Of a DNA stretch of 64,000 nt, positions 8,828 to 16,541 are shown in pieces. Origin of the DNA: Candidatus Microbacterium colombiense (GTDB lineage: Bacteria > Actinomycetota > Actinomycetes > Actinomycetales > Microbacteriaceae); NCBI GenBank assembly GCA_029203165.1, contig CP119308.1, positions 2,480,001 to 2,544,000 on the forward strand. Direction: 5' to 3'. The translations under genes and the position numbers were made by a program. Below the pieces are notes generated by a model. It was not told the DNA's origin and ran no database searches. It saw only the letters and a program-made list of their open reading frames with translations. Position 1 is the stretch's first letter. Every line of letters begins with the position of its first letter.

Positions 8828-9916
8828 TCAGACGCGATCCGTCACGACGGCAGCTGCGGCGATCGTCGATGTCGCGAGCGCACGGTGCACGCCCTTGGCT
8901 GCCGATCGTCCGGCGCGGTTGGCGCCGATCGTGCTCGCGGACGGGCCGTATCCGACGAGCTGGATCCGCGGGTCCGCGACCGCTGTCGTCCCCCGCCCGT
9001 TCCTGTCGAGCTGGATGCCTCCTGCGGCGCTGCGCAGATGCAGAGGAGCGAGGTGACCGATGGCCGGGCGGAATCCGGTGGCCCACAGGATCGCATCGAC
9101 GTGCTCGAAGGTGCCGTCCGCCCAGCGCACACCATCCGGCTCGATGCGTGCGAACATCGGGCGACGGGCTTCGTAGACGCCGAGCCGCTCCGCCTCACGC
9201 TCCTGCGGGCGCAGCATCAGGCCCGTCACGCTCACGACGCTCTGTGGCGGGAGCCCCTGGGCGACGCGCTGTTCGACCAAGGCGACGGCAGCAGCGCCCG
9301 CCTCCGGGCTGAAGTCGTCGTGGCGCCAGACGGGCTCGCGCCGTGTGGCCCAGACGACGTCGGTGACCGGTGCCAGTGCGCCCAGGAATTGCACGGCCGA
9401 CGCTCCGCCGCCCACGACCAGCACGCGCTTGCCGATGAAGTGCTCCGGGCCGGGGTAGTCGACGGTGTGCATCTGCTCGCCGATGAAGGTCTCCATGCCC
9501 GGATAGTGCGGGAGGAACGGGTGGGTCCAGGTGCCGGTCGCGTTGACGAGGGTGCGGGTGCGCCACTCCCCCTCTGACGAGCGAACGACGAGAACGCCCT
9601 CCTCATCGTCGACGCGCTCGACCGCCACCGGGCGCACCACAGGCAGTCGGTTCGCGTTCTCGTACGCGGCGAAGTACGCCGGCACGGCGCGATTCGCCCG
9701 CTCACCGTCGCGCGGCGGCGGCGTGTCTCCCGGCAGTTCGGCGACGCCGTGGACGTCTCGCATGGTGAGGGCGTCCCACCGGTGCTGCCAGGCGCCCCCG
9801 GGCCGGCTGTCGGCGTCGAGGACGACATGCGAGATGCCGAGCCGTTGCAGATGGAACGACGAGGAGAGGCCGGCTTGCCCTGCGCCGATCACGACGCTGT
9901 CGAGGATGCTGCTCAC
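8828..9916 (-). CDS. FAD-dependent monooxygenase-like oxidoreductase
   Basis: A 362-residue flavoprotein of the flavin-containing monooxygenase / thioredoxin-reductase-like class. The FAD-binding motif is at the N-terminus, VVIGAGQAGLSSSFHLQRLG, followed by RPGGAWQHRWDAL. The NADPH Rossmann motif VLVVGGGASAVQFLG lies near residue 165 and the ATG-type ILWATGFRPAIGHL near residue 290. The substrate is unknown. The start is GTG at 9916; there is no strong ribosome site. It is flanked by small single genes on the same strand, with no clear operon. Confidence 0.84.
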   Translation of the reverse strand: MSSILDSVVIGAGQAGLSSSFHLQRLGISHVVLDADSRPGGAWQHRWDALTMRDVHGVAELPGDTPPPRDGERANRAVPAYFAAYENANRLPVVRPVAVERVDDEEGVLVVRSSEGEWRTRTLVNATGTWTHPFLPHYPGMETFIGEQMHTVDYPGPEHFIGKRVLVVGGGASAVQFLGALAPVTDVVWATRREPVWRHDDFSPEAGAAAVALVEQRVAQGLPPQSVVSVTGLMLRPQEREAERLGVYEARRPMFARIEPDGVRWADGTFEHVDAILWATGFRPAIGHLAPLHLRSAAGGIQLDRNGRGTTAVADPRIQLVGYGPSASTIGANRAGRSAAKGVHRALATSTIAAAAVVTDRV

Positions 9917-9974
9917 CTAGGGGTCAACACCTGCGGCGCGACCGTTGTTCCGCGGACCCTCACCGGCGATGTGT

Positions 9975-10415
9975 TCAGAGTTCGATCTCGTAGTGCGTGA
10001 ACCCGGTGTGCGACGCCACCTGGTCGTAGAGGTGCCGAGCAGTCGTGTTCGTCTCCTGCGTGAGCCAGTACACCTTGTCGCATCCGGCACCTTCGGCCCA
10101 CTGGCGCACGTGGGCGATCAGCGCGCTTCCCGTGCCGCCTCCGCGGCTCTCCGGGTCGACGAAGAGGTCTTCGAGATAGCAGTACGCGGTCGCACTCCAC
10201 GTGGAGGCATGCGTCAGCCAGTGCACGAATCCGATCGCGCGACCGTCGGCGTCGCGGGCGATGGCGCCGTGGATGCCGTCACCGACCGTGATGCGGCGGA
10301 ACGTCTCATCCGTCACCTCGGGTGCGAGCTCCGACTCGTAGAAGCGCAGATAGGCGTCCCAGAGGTCCGCCCATTCGCTGTGATCCTCGGGGCGGATGGC
10401 GCTGATGCTCGTCAT
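9975..10415 (-). CDS. GNAT family N-acetyltransferase
   Basis: A 146-residue acetyl-CoA dependent acyltransferase. The central beta-strand region LEDLFVDPESRGGGTGSALI holds the acetyl-CoA pyrophosphate-binding R-x-x-G-x-G/A pattern (RGGGTGSA). YWLTQETNTTARHLYDQVA follows as the usual last helix. The acceptor is unknown. A TAGGCT -10 (10422-10427) lies exactly six bases before the ATG at 10415, so the gene is probably leaderless. It diverges from the tRNA-Ala gene. Confidence 0.85.
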   Translation of the reverse strand: MTSISAIRPEDHSEWADLWDAYLRFYESELAPEVTDETFRRITVGDGIHGAIARDADGRAIGFVHWLTHASTWSATAYCYLEDLFVDPESRGGGTGSALIAHVRQWAEGAGCDKVYWLTQETNTTARHLYDQVASHTGFTHYEIEL

Positions 10416-10523
10416 GCGCCCAGCCTAGGGGCGGCACGCCCGGGCGACACCTGCCGATTGGTGCTCGCCCGGACTCGTGTAGTACTCTTTTCAAGTTGCC
10501 ACGAGGTACTCGAGGCAGTGTAA

Positions 10524-10596
10524 GGGCCTGTGGCGCAGTTGGTAGCGCACCTGCATGGCATGCAGGGGGTCAGGGGTTCGAATCCCCTCAGGTCCA
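10524..10596 (+). tRNA. tRNA-Ala (anticodon GGC)
   Basis: A 73-nt cloverleaf without encoded CCA. The acceptor GGGCCTG pairs with CAGGTCC, with a G-U at the third pair. The anticodon stem CCTGC/GCAGG encloses loop ATGGCAT, giving anticodon GGC, and the T-arm is AGGGG-TTCGAAT-CCCCT. The final 39 bases, plus one base beyond, are repeated exactly at 15543-15582, so the gene is an integration site and its 3' part was regenerated by the incoming element. Confidence 0.97.
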
Positions 10597-10597
10597 C
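10558..10597 (+). repeat. attL: 40-bp direct repeat copy 1 within tRNA-Ala
   Basis: This is identical over 40 bp to 15543-15582. It starts in the anticodon loop (GCATGCAGG...) and ends one base after the tRNA (...CAGGTCCAC). Flanking bases differ on both sides. This is the expected crossover repeat for tyrosine-integrase insertion in a tRNA 3' half. Confidence 0.93.
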
Positions 10598-10600
10598 GAA

Positions 10601-10625
10601 AACCCCTGGTCAACCAGGGGTTTTT
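10601..10625 (+). terminator. rho-independent terminator after tRNA-Ala (island-supplied)
   Basis: A perfect 10-bp stem AACCCCTGGT / ACCAGGGGTT with a 2-base loop, running into five T residues. It lies inside the island, so it replaced the tRNA's original terminator, which now sits beyond the right repeat. Confidence 0.88.
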
Positions 10626-10652
10626 GTGATTTCAGAGGCTTCGATTTTAGCG

Positions 10653-10682
10653 ACTCACAACTTACTCACGACTTACGACACG
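10653..10682 (+). repeat. left arm-type repeat pair
   Basis: Two adjacent 11-bp units, ACTCACAACTT and ACTCACGACTT, are followed by ACGACACG. The same three-part arrangement recurs near the right end at 15409-15438. Tandem short repeats just inside each att site are typical of integrase arm-binding sites. Confidence 0.6.
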
Positions 10683-10769
10683 TTGCGACCACGCCCAGCG
10701 GCAAGCAACGAGGAGTATCCAGAGTGATTGTGATCCGCAGTCCGGTGTCCCGCCGCGCATGTGGAGACC

Positions 10770-11018
10770 ATGAGCGCACACAATGACACCCCTGCCGGCC
10801 GCATCGCAGGCAGGAATCTCGATGATCTCCCGGACCTCCTCACCATCAAGGAGCTGTCCGAGTGGGCGCAGATTCCGGTGAGCACCCTGTACCAGTGGAA
10901 CTTGAAAGAGATCGGTCCAAGGCCGATGAAGTTCGGGAAGCACCTGCGGTACTCGCGCGAGGTGCTCCGGCTCTGGATGGAAAGCCTTGACAGGCACGAC
11001 TGGTCATCCGTTGCGTAG
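10770..11018 (+). CDS. excisionase-like helix-turn-helix protein
   Basis: An 82-residue protein with a MerR/HTH_17-type winged helix, LTIKELSEWAQIPVSTLYQW then GPRPMKFGKHLRYSREVLRLW. This is the fold used by many phage and integrative-element excisionases to bend DNA at att sites. ATG at 10770 is chosen; an in-frame GTG at 10761 would add three residues. It lies directly upstream of the integrase fragment, which is the usual xis-int order. Adjacent tandem repeats at 10653-10682 could be its binding sites. Confidence 0.78.
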   Translation: MSAHNDTPAGRIAGRNLDDLPDLLTIKELSEWAQIPVSTLYQWNLKEIGPRPMKFGKHLRYSREVLRLWMESLDRHDWSSVA

Positions 11019-11035
11019 AAGTCGCAGGTATCACC

Positions 11036-11536
11036 ATGGGAAGACCAAAGATGGCTCCAGGGTCCTGGGGCGAGATCGCAATCAAAGCCGACAAGGGTTC
11101 CTACGTCGGTCGCGTGAGCTATCGAACGATCGACGGCACGCGGCGTGAAGCAACGGCCCGCGCCAGCACGAAGATTGGCGTGGACCGCAAGCTCAAGCTC
11201 AGGCTCCCCGACCTCATCGCTGTCGTAGCGACTCCTCCCGCAGCGCCTTGCCCGGTCTCGTTTGAGATGGTCGTCACCGAATGGCTGATCTTCGAAGAAC
11301 TGAAGCTTCCTGACCACCTGAAGGCCCGCGGAACCCACGCAGAGCACCTACGTATGCTCCGCCGGCACCTCCTCCCCGCGTTCGGCGAGGCGCTCGTTTC
11401 GGACATAACGCCCGCGATGATCTTCGCCTTCTACACGCGCCTCGCGGCAACGCACGCTCCGCTCGCCCGAAACGTGAAGGGGCTACTGAAGCAGATCCTT
11501 TCGCCTTCACCGATGCCGCTGCCTGCGTCCGGTTAG
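11036..11536 (+). pseudogene. tyrosine integrase, N-terminal fragment with frameshift
   Basis: The 166 encoded residues cover the arm-binding region and the SAM-like core-binding domain: PVSFEMVVTEWLIFEELKLP, then HAEHLRMLRRHLLPAFGEAL, VSDITPAMIFAFYTRLA and NVKGLLKQIL. A full enzyme has about 400 residues with R...HxxR...Y in the second half; none of that is present. After LLKQIL the native-looking continuation FAFTDAAACVRLVRFNEN is in another frame, consistent with loss of one T in the CCTTTCG run near 11500, and even that frame ends at about 11560, where the Fic gene begins on the other strand. It is therefore both frameshifted and truncated. Confidence 0.82.
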
Positions 11537-11542
11537 TCCGAT

Positions 11543-12748
11543 TCAATGAGAATCATCAGCAGTGAGTGCCTGCAGCACCCGCCCCGAGAAGAACCGACGG
11601 CCGCGGCCATTGTCCGGCAACTGTCGTAGGACTCCCAGATCAACAAGCTGCGCGACCAACCGATTCACACGCTGATATGACAGATCCAAGATCGAAGCGG
11701 CGCGACTGACAGTGAACGTCGGATTCGCAACGGCGAGATCAACCAGAGCATGAGCGGAATCAGCGCGCAGGTTGGATGCTCGAATCTGATCTTTCAGTTC
11801 GGCTTGAACCTCGACGAGCGCCTTCATCTGACGGTGCGTCTGGTCAGCGGCCGCCTGGAGACCTCGCGCGAAGAACGTCACAAAACTGTCCCAGTCACCA
11901 TCAGTGCTCACGGCCAGTAGCCGGTCATAATACTCCGAGCGGCGCGCCTCGAACCATGGCGAAACGGTAAGGGTCGGTTCGGAGAGTACGCCGTCATGAA
12001 GCAGCTGAAGCACGATCAGGAACCTGCCGAGACGCCCATTGCCGTCACGGAAAGGGTGCAAGGTCTCGAACTGATAGTGAGCCATGGCTGCGACCACGAC
12101 GGGATCGATTACGCCACGATGATCCGCCCGCATCCAATCGGCCAAGTCCCGAAGATTCGCTTCGAGAGCCATTCCCGGAGGCGACGGAATAAACCGCGCG
12201 GCATGCACGGGGAAACCACCGATTTCGGCATTCTCGCGCCGTCCGATGACAACCTGCGTGTCGCGTATGCACCCCGACTCGGCTTCAAGGTCAGTCTTCC
12301 TCATCAAGATTCCCTGCAACGAGCTCAAAAACGACAGTGATATCGGACGCCCCTCGAGCACCTCCCTGAAGCCGAGGTTGGCCATCTGGACGTAGTTCAG
12401 AACCTCTACGAGCTCTGGAGTGCGCGGGCTATCTTCATCTGCGGTCAGCACCGCCTCGAGAGGCGCATACGTACCCTCAAGCGCCGAGGTGCTCTGCGCT
12501 TCGCGCTGAAGCGTGGGATACCGGAGCAACTGAGGGTTTGGCAACTGTCTTGCGGTACTGTCCAGCGCAGCCAGAGAAGCACGCGCATCCGCCACCGCAA
12601 GGTACGCCCGTCCGGTGAGAACAGGTGCTGCGGCAGGCAACGGTGCCGGTACGAACGCACGATGCTCCCACGGCCCCAAGAACGCGTCAGCACCGTTGAT
12701 CGTGACGAGTGAACCCATCTCCCTGTTGACGAACACATTGACATCCAT
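11543..12748 (-). CDS. Fic/DOC family protein with N-terminal inhibitory motif
   Basis: A 401-residue Fic protein, a family that mostly transfers AMP from ATP to protein hydroxyls. The catalytic motif is complete: HPFRDGNGRLGR near residue 235. The N-terminal inhibitory helix signature [S/T]xxxE[G/N] is present as TSALEG near residue 90, making it a class II self-inhibited Fic. The C-terminal about 60 residues form a winged-helix-like segment (FTVSRAASILDLSYQRVNRL), suggesting DNA contact or autoregulation. ATG at 12748 is preceded by a TAGTGT -10 exactly six bases away, consistent with a leaderless mRNA. It is probably cargo of the tRNA-Ala island. Whether it is a toxin, a housekeeping AMPylator or a phage-defence factor cannot be told. 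Confidence 0.9.
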   Translation of the reverse strand: MDVNVFVNREMGSLVTINGADAFLGPWEHRAFVPAPLPAAAPVLTGRAYLAVADARASLAALDSTARQLPNPQLLRYPTLQREAQSTSALEGTYAPLEAVLTADEDSPRTPELVEVLNYVQMANLGFREVLEGRPISLSFLSSLQGILMRKTDLEAESGCIRDTQVVIGRRENAEIGGFPVHAARFIPSPPGMALEANLRDLADWMRADHRGVIDPVVVAAMAHYQFETLHPFRDGNGRLGRFLIVLQLLHDGVLSEPTLTVSPWFEARRSEYYDRLLAVSTDGDWDSFVTFFARGLQAAADQTHRQMKALVEVQAELKDQIRASNLRADSAHALVDLAVANPTFTVSRAASILDLSYQRVNRLVAQLVDLGVLRQLPDNGRGRRFFSGRVLQALTADDSH

Positions 12749-13550
12749 GTTTAAACACTACAGGGCTTTCACTTCAATGACGACACAGGCCATTCAACTT
12801 AACGGGCAGAAAGTGAATCAAACGCGAGGATACTCTCCTCGCGACAGGTCCGCGTCCCGATCGCGCCCCAACGGTACAACGAGCCGAGGTCGACTGGACG
12901 CCTCAGGGTCCTCTCGATCCACTGCCACCAACTTTTGCTGGCACTGCAGGCTCGGGTTGCACCAGCCGTCGACATAAGAACGACGCACGCTCCCCTGCTA
13001 GATGATCGCACCCGTGGGATCGAGGGCGATGCTGTGCGTGTTGGGAGCACCGCCCCCTTTCAAGTGCGCGGCGATCGCAGCCGCCATCCCCGCTGACGCT
13101 CGAAGCGCACTGCCATAGGCATCTTGCCATCCGCGGAGGGCGTATTGCGGTCAGCGAGTTCCACACCCACGCTGCGACCCTCGCGAATGCGCGACGAGGT
13201 TGCCCGCCAGGCTAGCCCGACCATGCCGCCGTCGAGCTGTGGCTGCACGCACCCCGCTGACCTCGAGTCCACTGCTCAGGCGCGCTTGCGAGTCGTAGCG
13301 CGCAACCAGGTGCAGCGCTCGGATTCGTGCGACATCTGCAAACGCTCGCCGCCGCAGACACAGCGCCCCCGCGAGGACAGCTCGACGGGCCACGGCTTGC
13401 TGTCAACGACACCCGCCCCCCAACTCCCTCTTGCGAGCACAAGACTTGGACAGCAGCCAGTCACCCACCGCTCGAACAACCTGACAAAGGGATGCCCGAC
13501 GGATGAAGATGACCTCGGTCATGCCGCTAGCTGCTGAACTTGGGTTCGGA
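12749..13550. other. gene-poor island segment, no convincing gene
   Basis: About 800 bp without a supported CDS. Several short open frames overlap on both strands, none with a recognisable family or good ribosome site. Two minus-strand stretches look vaguely protein-like: about 50 codons ending at 12998 (including SALRASAGMAAAIAAHLKGG) and a Cys-containing tail ending near 13276 (GRCVCGGERLQMS). They may be remnants of decayed genes. Confidence 0.5.
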
Positions 13551-13760
13551 TCACTCTCTACGGAAGAGAGTGCTGCCGAATCCGAGGAGCATGAGGCATG
13601 CGCCGAGAAGGCCTGTGAGAGCAGCGGGGGCCAGGTTCCCGGTGGAGTGCGTCGCATCGGAGATGTACCCCTCAGCGATTGCCATGACGATGGCAAGGAC
13701 AACCACGATGCCACCGACGAAGCCGATACCCACCATCACCCTTCGAGTACGCTGTTTCAC
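13551..13760 (-). CDS. small two-span membrane protein
   Basis: A 69-residue protein with two hydrophobic helices, VMVGIGFVGGIVVVLAIVMA and PAALTGLLGACLMLLGFG, and a short basic tail. GTG at 13760 is preferred because AGGAG lies six bases upstream; ATG at 13781 would overlap the preceding gene by 13 nt. It follows the secreted DUF2599-like gene directly, so the two form an operon. The function is unknown; a partner or membrane anchor role is only a guess from context. An 8-bp inverted repeat (CACTCTCT/AGAGAGTG, 13552-13572) at its stop may end the transcript. Confidence 0.65.
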   Translation of the reverse strand: MKQRTRRVMVGIGFVGGIVVVLAIVMAIAEGYISDATHSTGNLAPAALTGLLGACLMLLGFGSTLFRRE

Positions 13761-13768
13761 GATCGCTC

Positions 13769-14728
13769 CTAAGGGTTGCATCCAGCCGCCAAGACGTTGC
13801 TGTAGCTTACGTCAGGACGCCAGGAATCAAGATTCCACGGCGACTTAAATGGGGCAAGATCGACGTGGCACCGCAGCTGGTTGTAGAACTTATTGCCTTC
13901 GTACCCCGCAGCCACCCAGAGCTTATACTCAGCCCACCAGTTGGAGAACGGCGTGATAGCCCAGCCAGAGCGTGGCGTGACGGCGACCGTTGTGCCGGAG
14001 CTGCTAAAGATGGTTCGCACGCCCGTGATGAGGTTTCCTCGGACAGCGGGATCGGCAACGATCGGGTAGGTGTAGCCGGGATCGTGCTCCACGACCTGAA
14101 CTAGGGTCTCTCCCTGCTGCTCGTACCGTGTGGGCACGTCGCGGCCGGTTGCGTCCTTCGCCCAGGCCGGGTCGACCATGGCTGTCGGCTGACCATCGGT
14201 GTCAAGGACGGCGAAGAATCCGTCGCCTGCGTCGAATAGCTGTCCGCCGTCGGAGGCTGTGATCGGAAACTCGAAGCGCGTCGGCGCGGATGAACCTTCA
14301 ATCACGATGTTGATCTGGACGACTCCGTCTTCTCGAACCAGGGGGACCGTGGCAGATCCGTCCGTGTTGTCGAAGTGCACGAGTCCGTCTTCGTCAGCGA
14401 CCCCCGGTTCTGTATCTGATGGGTTAGGTAGGCCGATCGTCACGACCTCGCCGCCTTGATCCAGGGCTATTCCGGAGGATGCGTCCACCGGGATCGTAAT
14501 AACGGTCGCCCGCTCCGGAATAACGGCGACATACTCCTCGGCTCCTGCACTCTCTTCCAATGCGAAAACCTTCGCGTTCCCGGCGCCCGGGGTAGCCGAC
14601 TCAATCATCTCGAGGGTACTGGGATCGTCGAAGGCGTCAGCTGCCACGGCAGGAGACGCGGCGCCCACACATAAGGCCATAATGACGCTTGAGGTGACGG
14701 TAATCCGTGCAAGGGGGTTCGGTTTCAT
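13769..14728 (-). CDS. secreted protein with C-terminal DUF2599-like domain
   Basis: A 319-residue exported protein. The signal peptide ends ALCVGAASPAVAAD. The middle is an acidic, Gly-rich beta region without recognisable repeats. The C-terminal about 80 residues (SGWAITPFSNWWAEYKLWVA, then FYNQLRCHVDLAPFK and WNLDSWRPDVSYSNVLAAGC) resemble the DUF2599 domain, with a conserved Cys pair and the W-N-L-x-x-W-R-P signature. The role of that domain is not known to me. It is cotranscribed with a small membrane protein downstream. Its place inside a tRNA island suggests a horizontally acquired surface or secreted factor. Confidence 0.75.
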   Translation of the reverse strand: MKPNPLARITVTSSVIMALCVGAASPAVAADAFDDPSTLEMIESATPGAGNAKVFALEESAGAEEYVAVIPERATVITIPVDASSGIALDQGGEVVTIGLPNPSDTEPGVADEDGLVHFDNTDGSATVPLVREDGVVQINIVIEGSSAPTRFEFPITASDGGQLFDAGDGFFAVLDTDGQPTAMVDPAWAKDATGRDVPTRYEQQGETLVQVVEHDPGYTYPIVADPAVRGNLITGVRTIFSSSGTTVAVTPRSGWAITPFSNWWAEYKLWVAAGYEGNKFYNQLRCHVDLAPFKSPWNLDSWRPDVSYSNVLAAGCNP

Positions 14729-15408
14729 AACGCACTCTCATCTCAATCAGCTGGGCACTCAACTCGGCCCCAGCCCGATGAGATTGGCATGCAGCTACCC
14801 AGTCGTCTGTAGGCCATATGGAGGACAACCGTCGGTCGCCCTCGATATCGTCACAAACCGGCCCGGACCGCATTCCAGTATTCCGATATCCGTTGCGCGG
14901 ACGCTCGCGCTGCAAGCACGCCAACCGGCGGGCCTCCGGTCACCAACGGCTTCGAACGGCTTGCTGCTCACGCGATCGTGTTCCTGCTGGTGGGCAGTGG
15001 GGATTGAGTATCTGAGCTGTCAGGGGAGGTCGGCCTCTCGACCTATGGGGATTGGTGCTGCTGACCCATGGCGGCCACGCGACGAGGTTCAGACACTATC
15101 GATACCACTCACGCCGAGAATCGACCCCAGGTCCCGTGAGTCTGCGCGATACTAGGTGGCAAACATCGTAGACATCGAACTCGGACGACGTTCGACGTTG
15201 TCCGAGTGCGAAAAGTAGCTGGCGTTGTGGACAGGATTGGCCGCTCCGTCGCATCGCGTCAGACAGGAAGTCGATGTCCACTCGCGGATCCGACAATTCG
15301 ATTGCACCCTGGATCCTGTCTTAGTGGAACGCGACGATGCCACTACGCAGATGAGGCGAACAGCGATCGCCTAACGAAATCGCGCAGCAGCCTGGCGATC
15401 AGCCGAGC
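14729..15408. other. gene-poor island segment upstream of the DUF2599-like gene
   Basis: About 680 bp with no convincing coding region on either strand. The 14729-14800 part must hold the promoter of the secreted-protein gene. The rest shows no recognisable family, tRNA or transposon end and may be eroded island DNA. Confidence 0.5.
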
Positions 15409-15438
15409 GCTCACGATTTACTCACAAGTTACGACGCG
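15409..15438 (+). repeat. right arm-type repeat pair
   Basis: The units GCTCACGATTT and ACTCACAAGTT are followed by ACGACGCG. They match the left-end arrangement at 10653-10682 in spacing and orientation (11-bp period), with a few substitutions. They lie about 105 bp inside the right 40-bp repeat. Confidence 0.6.
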
Positions 15439-15542
15439 AAACAACCATAGAAACTGGAAACGGCCTTCGTCGCCGCCCCAGGAATTCCGCTAGAGTCCGG
15501 TGAGATTCAACAATGAGGAGAAAGAACCAGACTGCACGCAAC

Positions 15543-15582
15543 GCATGCAGGGGGTCAGGGGTTCGAATCCCCTCAGGTCCAC
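15543..15582 (+). repeat. attR: 40-bp direct repeat copy 2 (displaced tRNA-Ala 3' end)
   Basis: Exact copy of 10558-10597. It contains the T-arm and acceptor 3' strand of tRNA-Ala but no 5' half, so it cannot be a functional tRNA. It marks the right boundary of the island. Confidence 0.93.
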
Positions 15583-15587
15583 AACGA

Positions 15588-15612
15588 AACCCGCGAGAGA
15601 TCGCGGGTTTTC
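15588..15612 (+). terminator. rho-independent terminator, original tRNA-Ala terminator
   Basis: A 9-bp stem AACCCGCGA / TCGCGGGTT with loop GAGA, followed by T-rich sequence. It lies right after the displaced tRNA 3' end, where the pre-integration tRNA gene would have ended. It can also serve the HAD gene converging from the right. Confidence 0.82.
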
Positions 15613-15619
15613 TTGTTTT

Positions 15620-16288
15620 TCAGACGGCAGCGCCGGCAAGGTGTCGCAATGCCGGAACGTCGAGCTCGCTGAGAGATCCGACCTGATGAACACCGGGCGG
15701 TAGGCCCGGACCGAGCCTACCCACGACGACGGTGACACATCCCGCCGATACGGCGGACCATGCGCCGACCAGGGAGTCCTCCAGCGCGACGCACCGAGCG
15801 GTGGGGAGACCAAGGGCCGCCGCCGCGTCGAGGTACGGATCCGGTGCCGGTTTCGTGCGCACCGTATCGTCTGCCGTCACTCTGACGCGGAATGCCGACA
15901 GGTCCACACTCCGCGCGAACGTGTCGACCCAGTGTCGCGGCGACGACGTGACGAGTGCGAGCGGCACCCTCGCCTCCCCCAGCGCGCGCAGCAGGTCGGG
16001 TGCGCCCGGTCTCCACGTCACGGCATCCGAATATGCGGCGAGGGCGCGACGGTCGAGCTCCTGCGCCACAGCAGACGCTGCCGCGGCGAGATCGAGCCGT
16101 TCGAGCAGACGGGCGGCCGCGCGGTCGAGGTCGAGCCCTTCGCAGGCCGCGGCGATGCCAGACGCGTCGGCACCGCCGTGATCCAGGACGAAGCGCTCCA
16201 CAACCTGCAGCCAGGTGCTCTCGGTATCGAGGAGAGTCCCGTCCATATCGCTGAGGACGCCCCAGGTGCGCATGGCGTCGTGAGTCAT
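15620..16288 (-). CDS. HAD family phosphatase (beta-phosphoglucomutase-like)
   Basis: A 222-residue HAD superfamily hydrolase, subfamily IA. Motif I is LSDMDGTLLDTES near the N-terminus, with the nucleophile Asp and acid Asp. Motif II is LALVTSSP, motif III the Lys in RTKPAPDPYL, and motif IV ALEDSLVGAWSA. It is likely a small sugar-phosphate or nucleotide phosphatase; the substrate is unknown. ATG at 16288 is chosen for its GGAGGA ribosome site; an in-frame start 12 codons upstream lacks one. This is the first chromosomal gene beyond the island and diverges from the GntR-type regulator. Confidence 0.87.
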   Translation of the reverse strand: MTHDAMRTWGVLSDMDGTLLDTESTWLQVVERFVLDHGGADASGIAAACEGLDLDRAAARLLERLDLAAAASAVAQELDRRALAAYSDAVTWRPGAPDLLRALGEARVPLALVTSSPRHWVDTFARSVDLSAFRVRVTADDTVRTKPAPDPYLDAAAALGLPTARCVALEDSLVGAWSAVSAGCVTVVVGRLGPGLPPGVHQVGSLSELDVPALRHLAGAAV

Positions 16289-16541
16289 GGTCGTCCTCCA
16301 GTCGCGGCGATCCGAGGGGACCACCCCACAATGACCGCGGGACGAGGAGGACGGCGCACGGACCGCCGGTGACCGCCGCGTGAACAGGAGAGGGACGGAT
16401 GGGGAAACCCCGCGGACAGGTGCGTGCAGATGTGCAGGATGCCGCAGATCCCGCGCGTTCGCGCCCGGAGTCGCGGATACGCTGACGGCGGACCGATCGC
16501 GGCATCACCCGCCTGGGAGCCGTGGAGAAGAGAAAGCCGCC

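Larger units (their letters stand above)
10558..15582. mobile_element. tRNA-Ala-integrated genomic island, about 5 kb, probably immobile
   Basis: The segment is delimited by a perfect 40-bp tRNA-derived repeat. Next to the intact tRNA it carries an excisionase-like gene and an integrase N-terminal fragment, then a Fic-domain gene in opposite orientation, a gene-poor stretch, a small membrane protein plus secreted DUF2599-like protein, and a second gene-poor stretch. Base composition is visibly more AT-rich and coding density far lower than in flanking DNA. Paired short repeats at each end look like integrase arm sites. Because the integrase lacks its catalytic domain, the element is probably fixed unless supplied in trans. 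Confidence 0.88.

Noticed and set aside
12998..13150. Possible short protein ending SIALDPTGAII on the - strand
   Set aside because: An in-frame stop lies just upstream, no start with a ribosome site is seen and no family is recognised; treated as possible decay.
13276..13479. 67-codon - strand frame with Cys-rich tail (GRCVCGGERLQMS)
   Set aside because: It suggests a zinc knuckle but is isolated, overlaps other frames and has no supported start.
14682..15155. 157-codon + strand frame upstream of the DUF2599-like gene
   Set aside because: It starts within the signal peptide region of the opposite-strand gene and shows no motif or codon pattern of a real gene.
15543..15582. Second tRNA-Ala gene
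   Set aside because: Only the 3' half is present; no D-arm or 5' acceptor strand. It is the displaced att copy.
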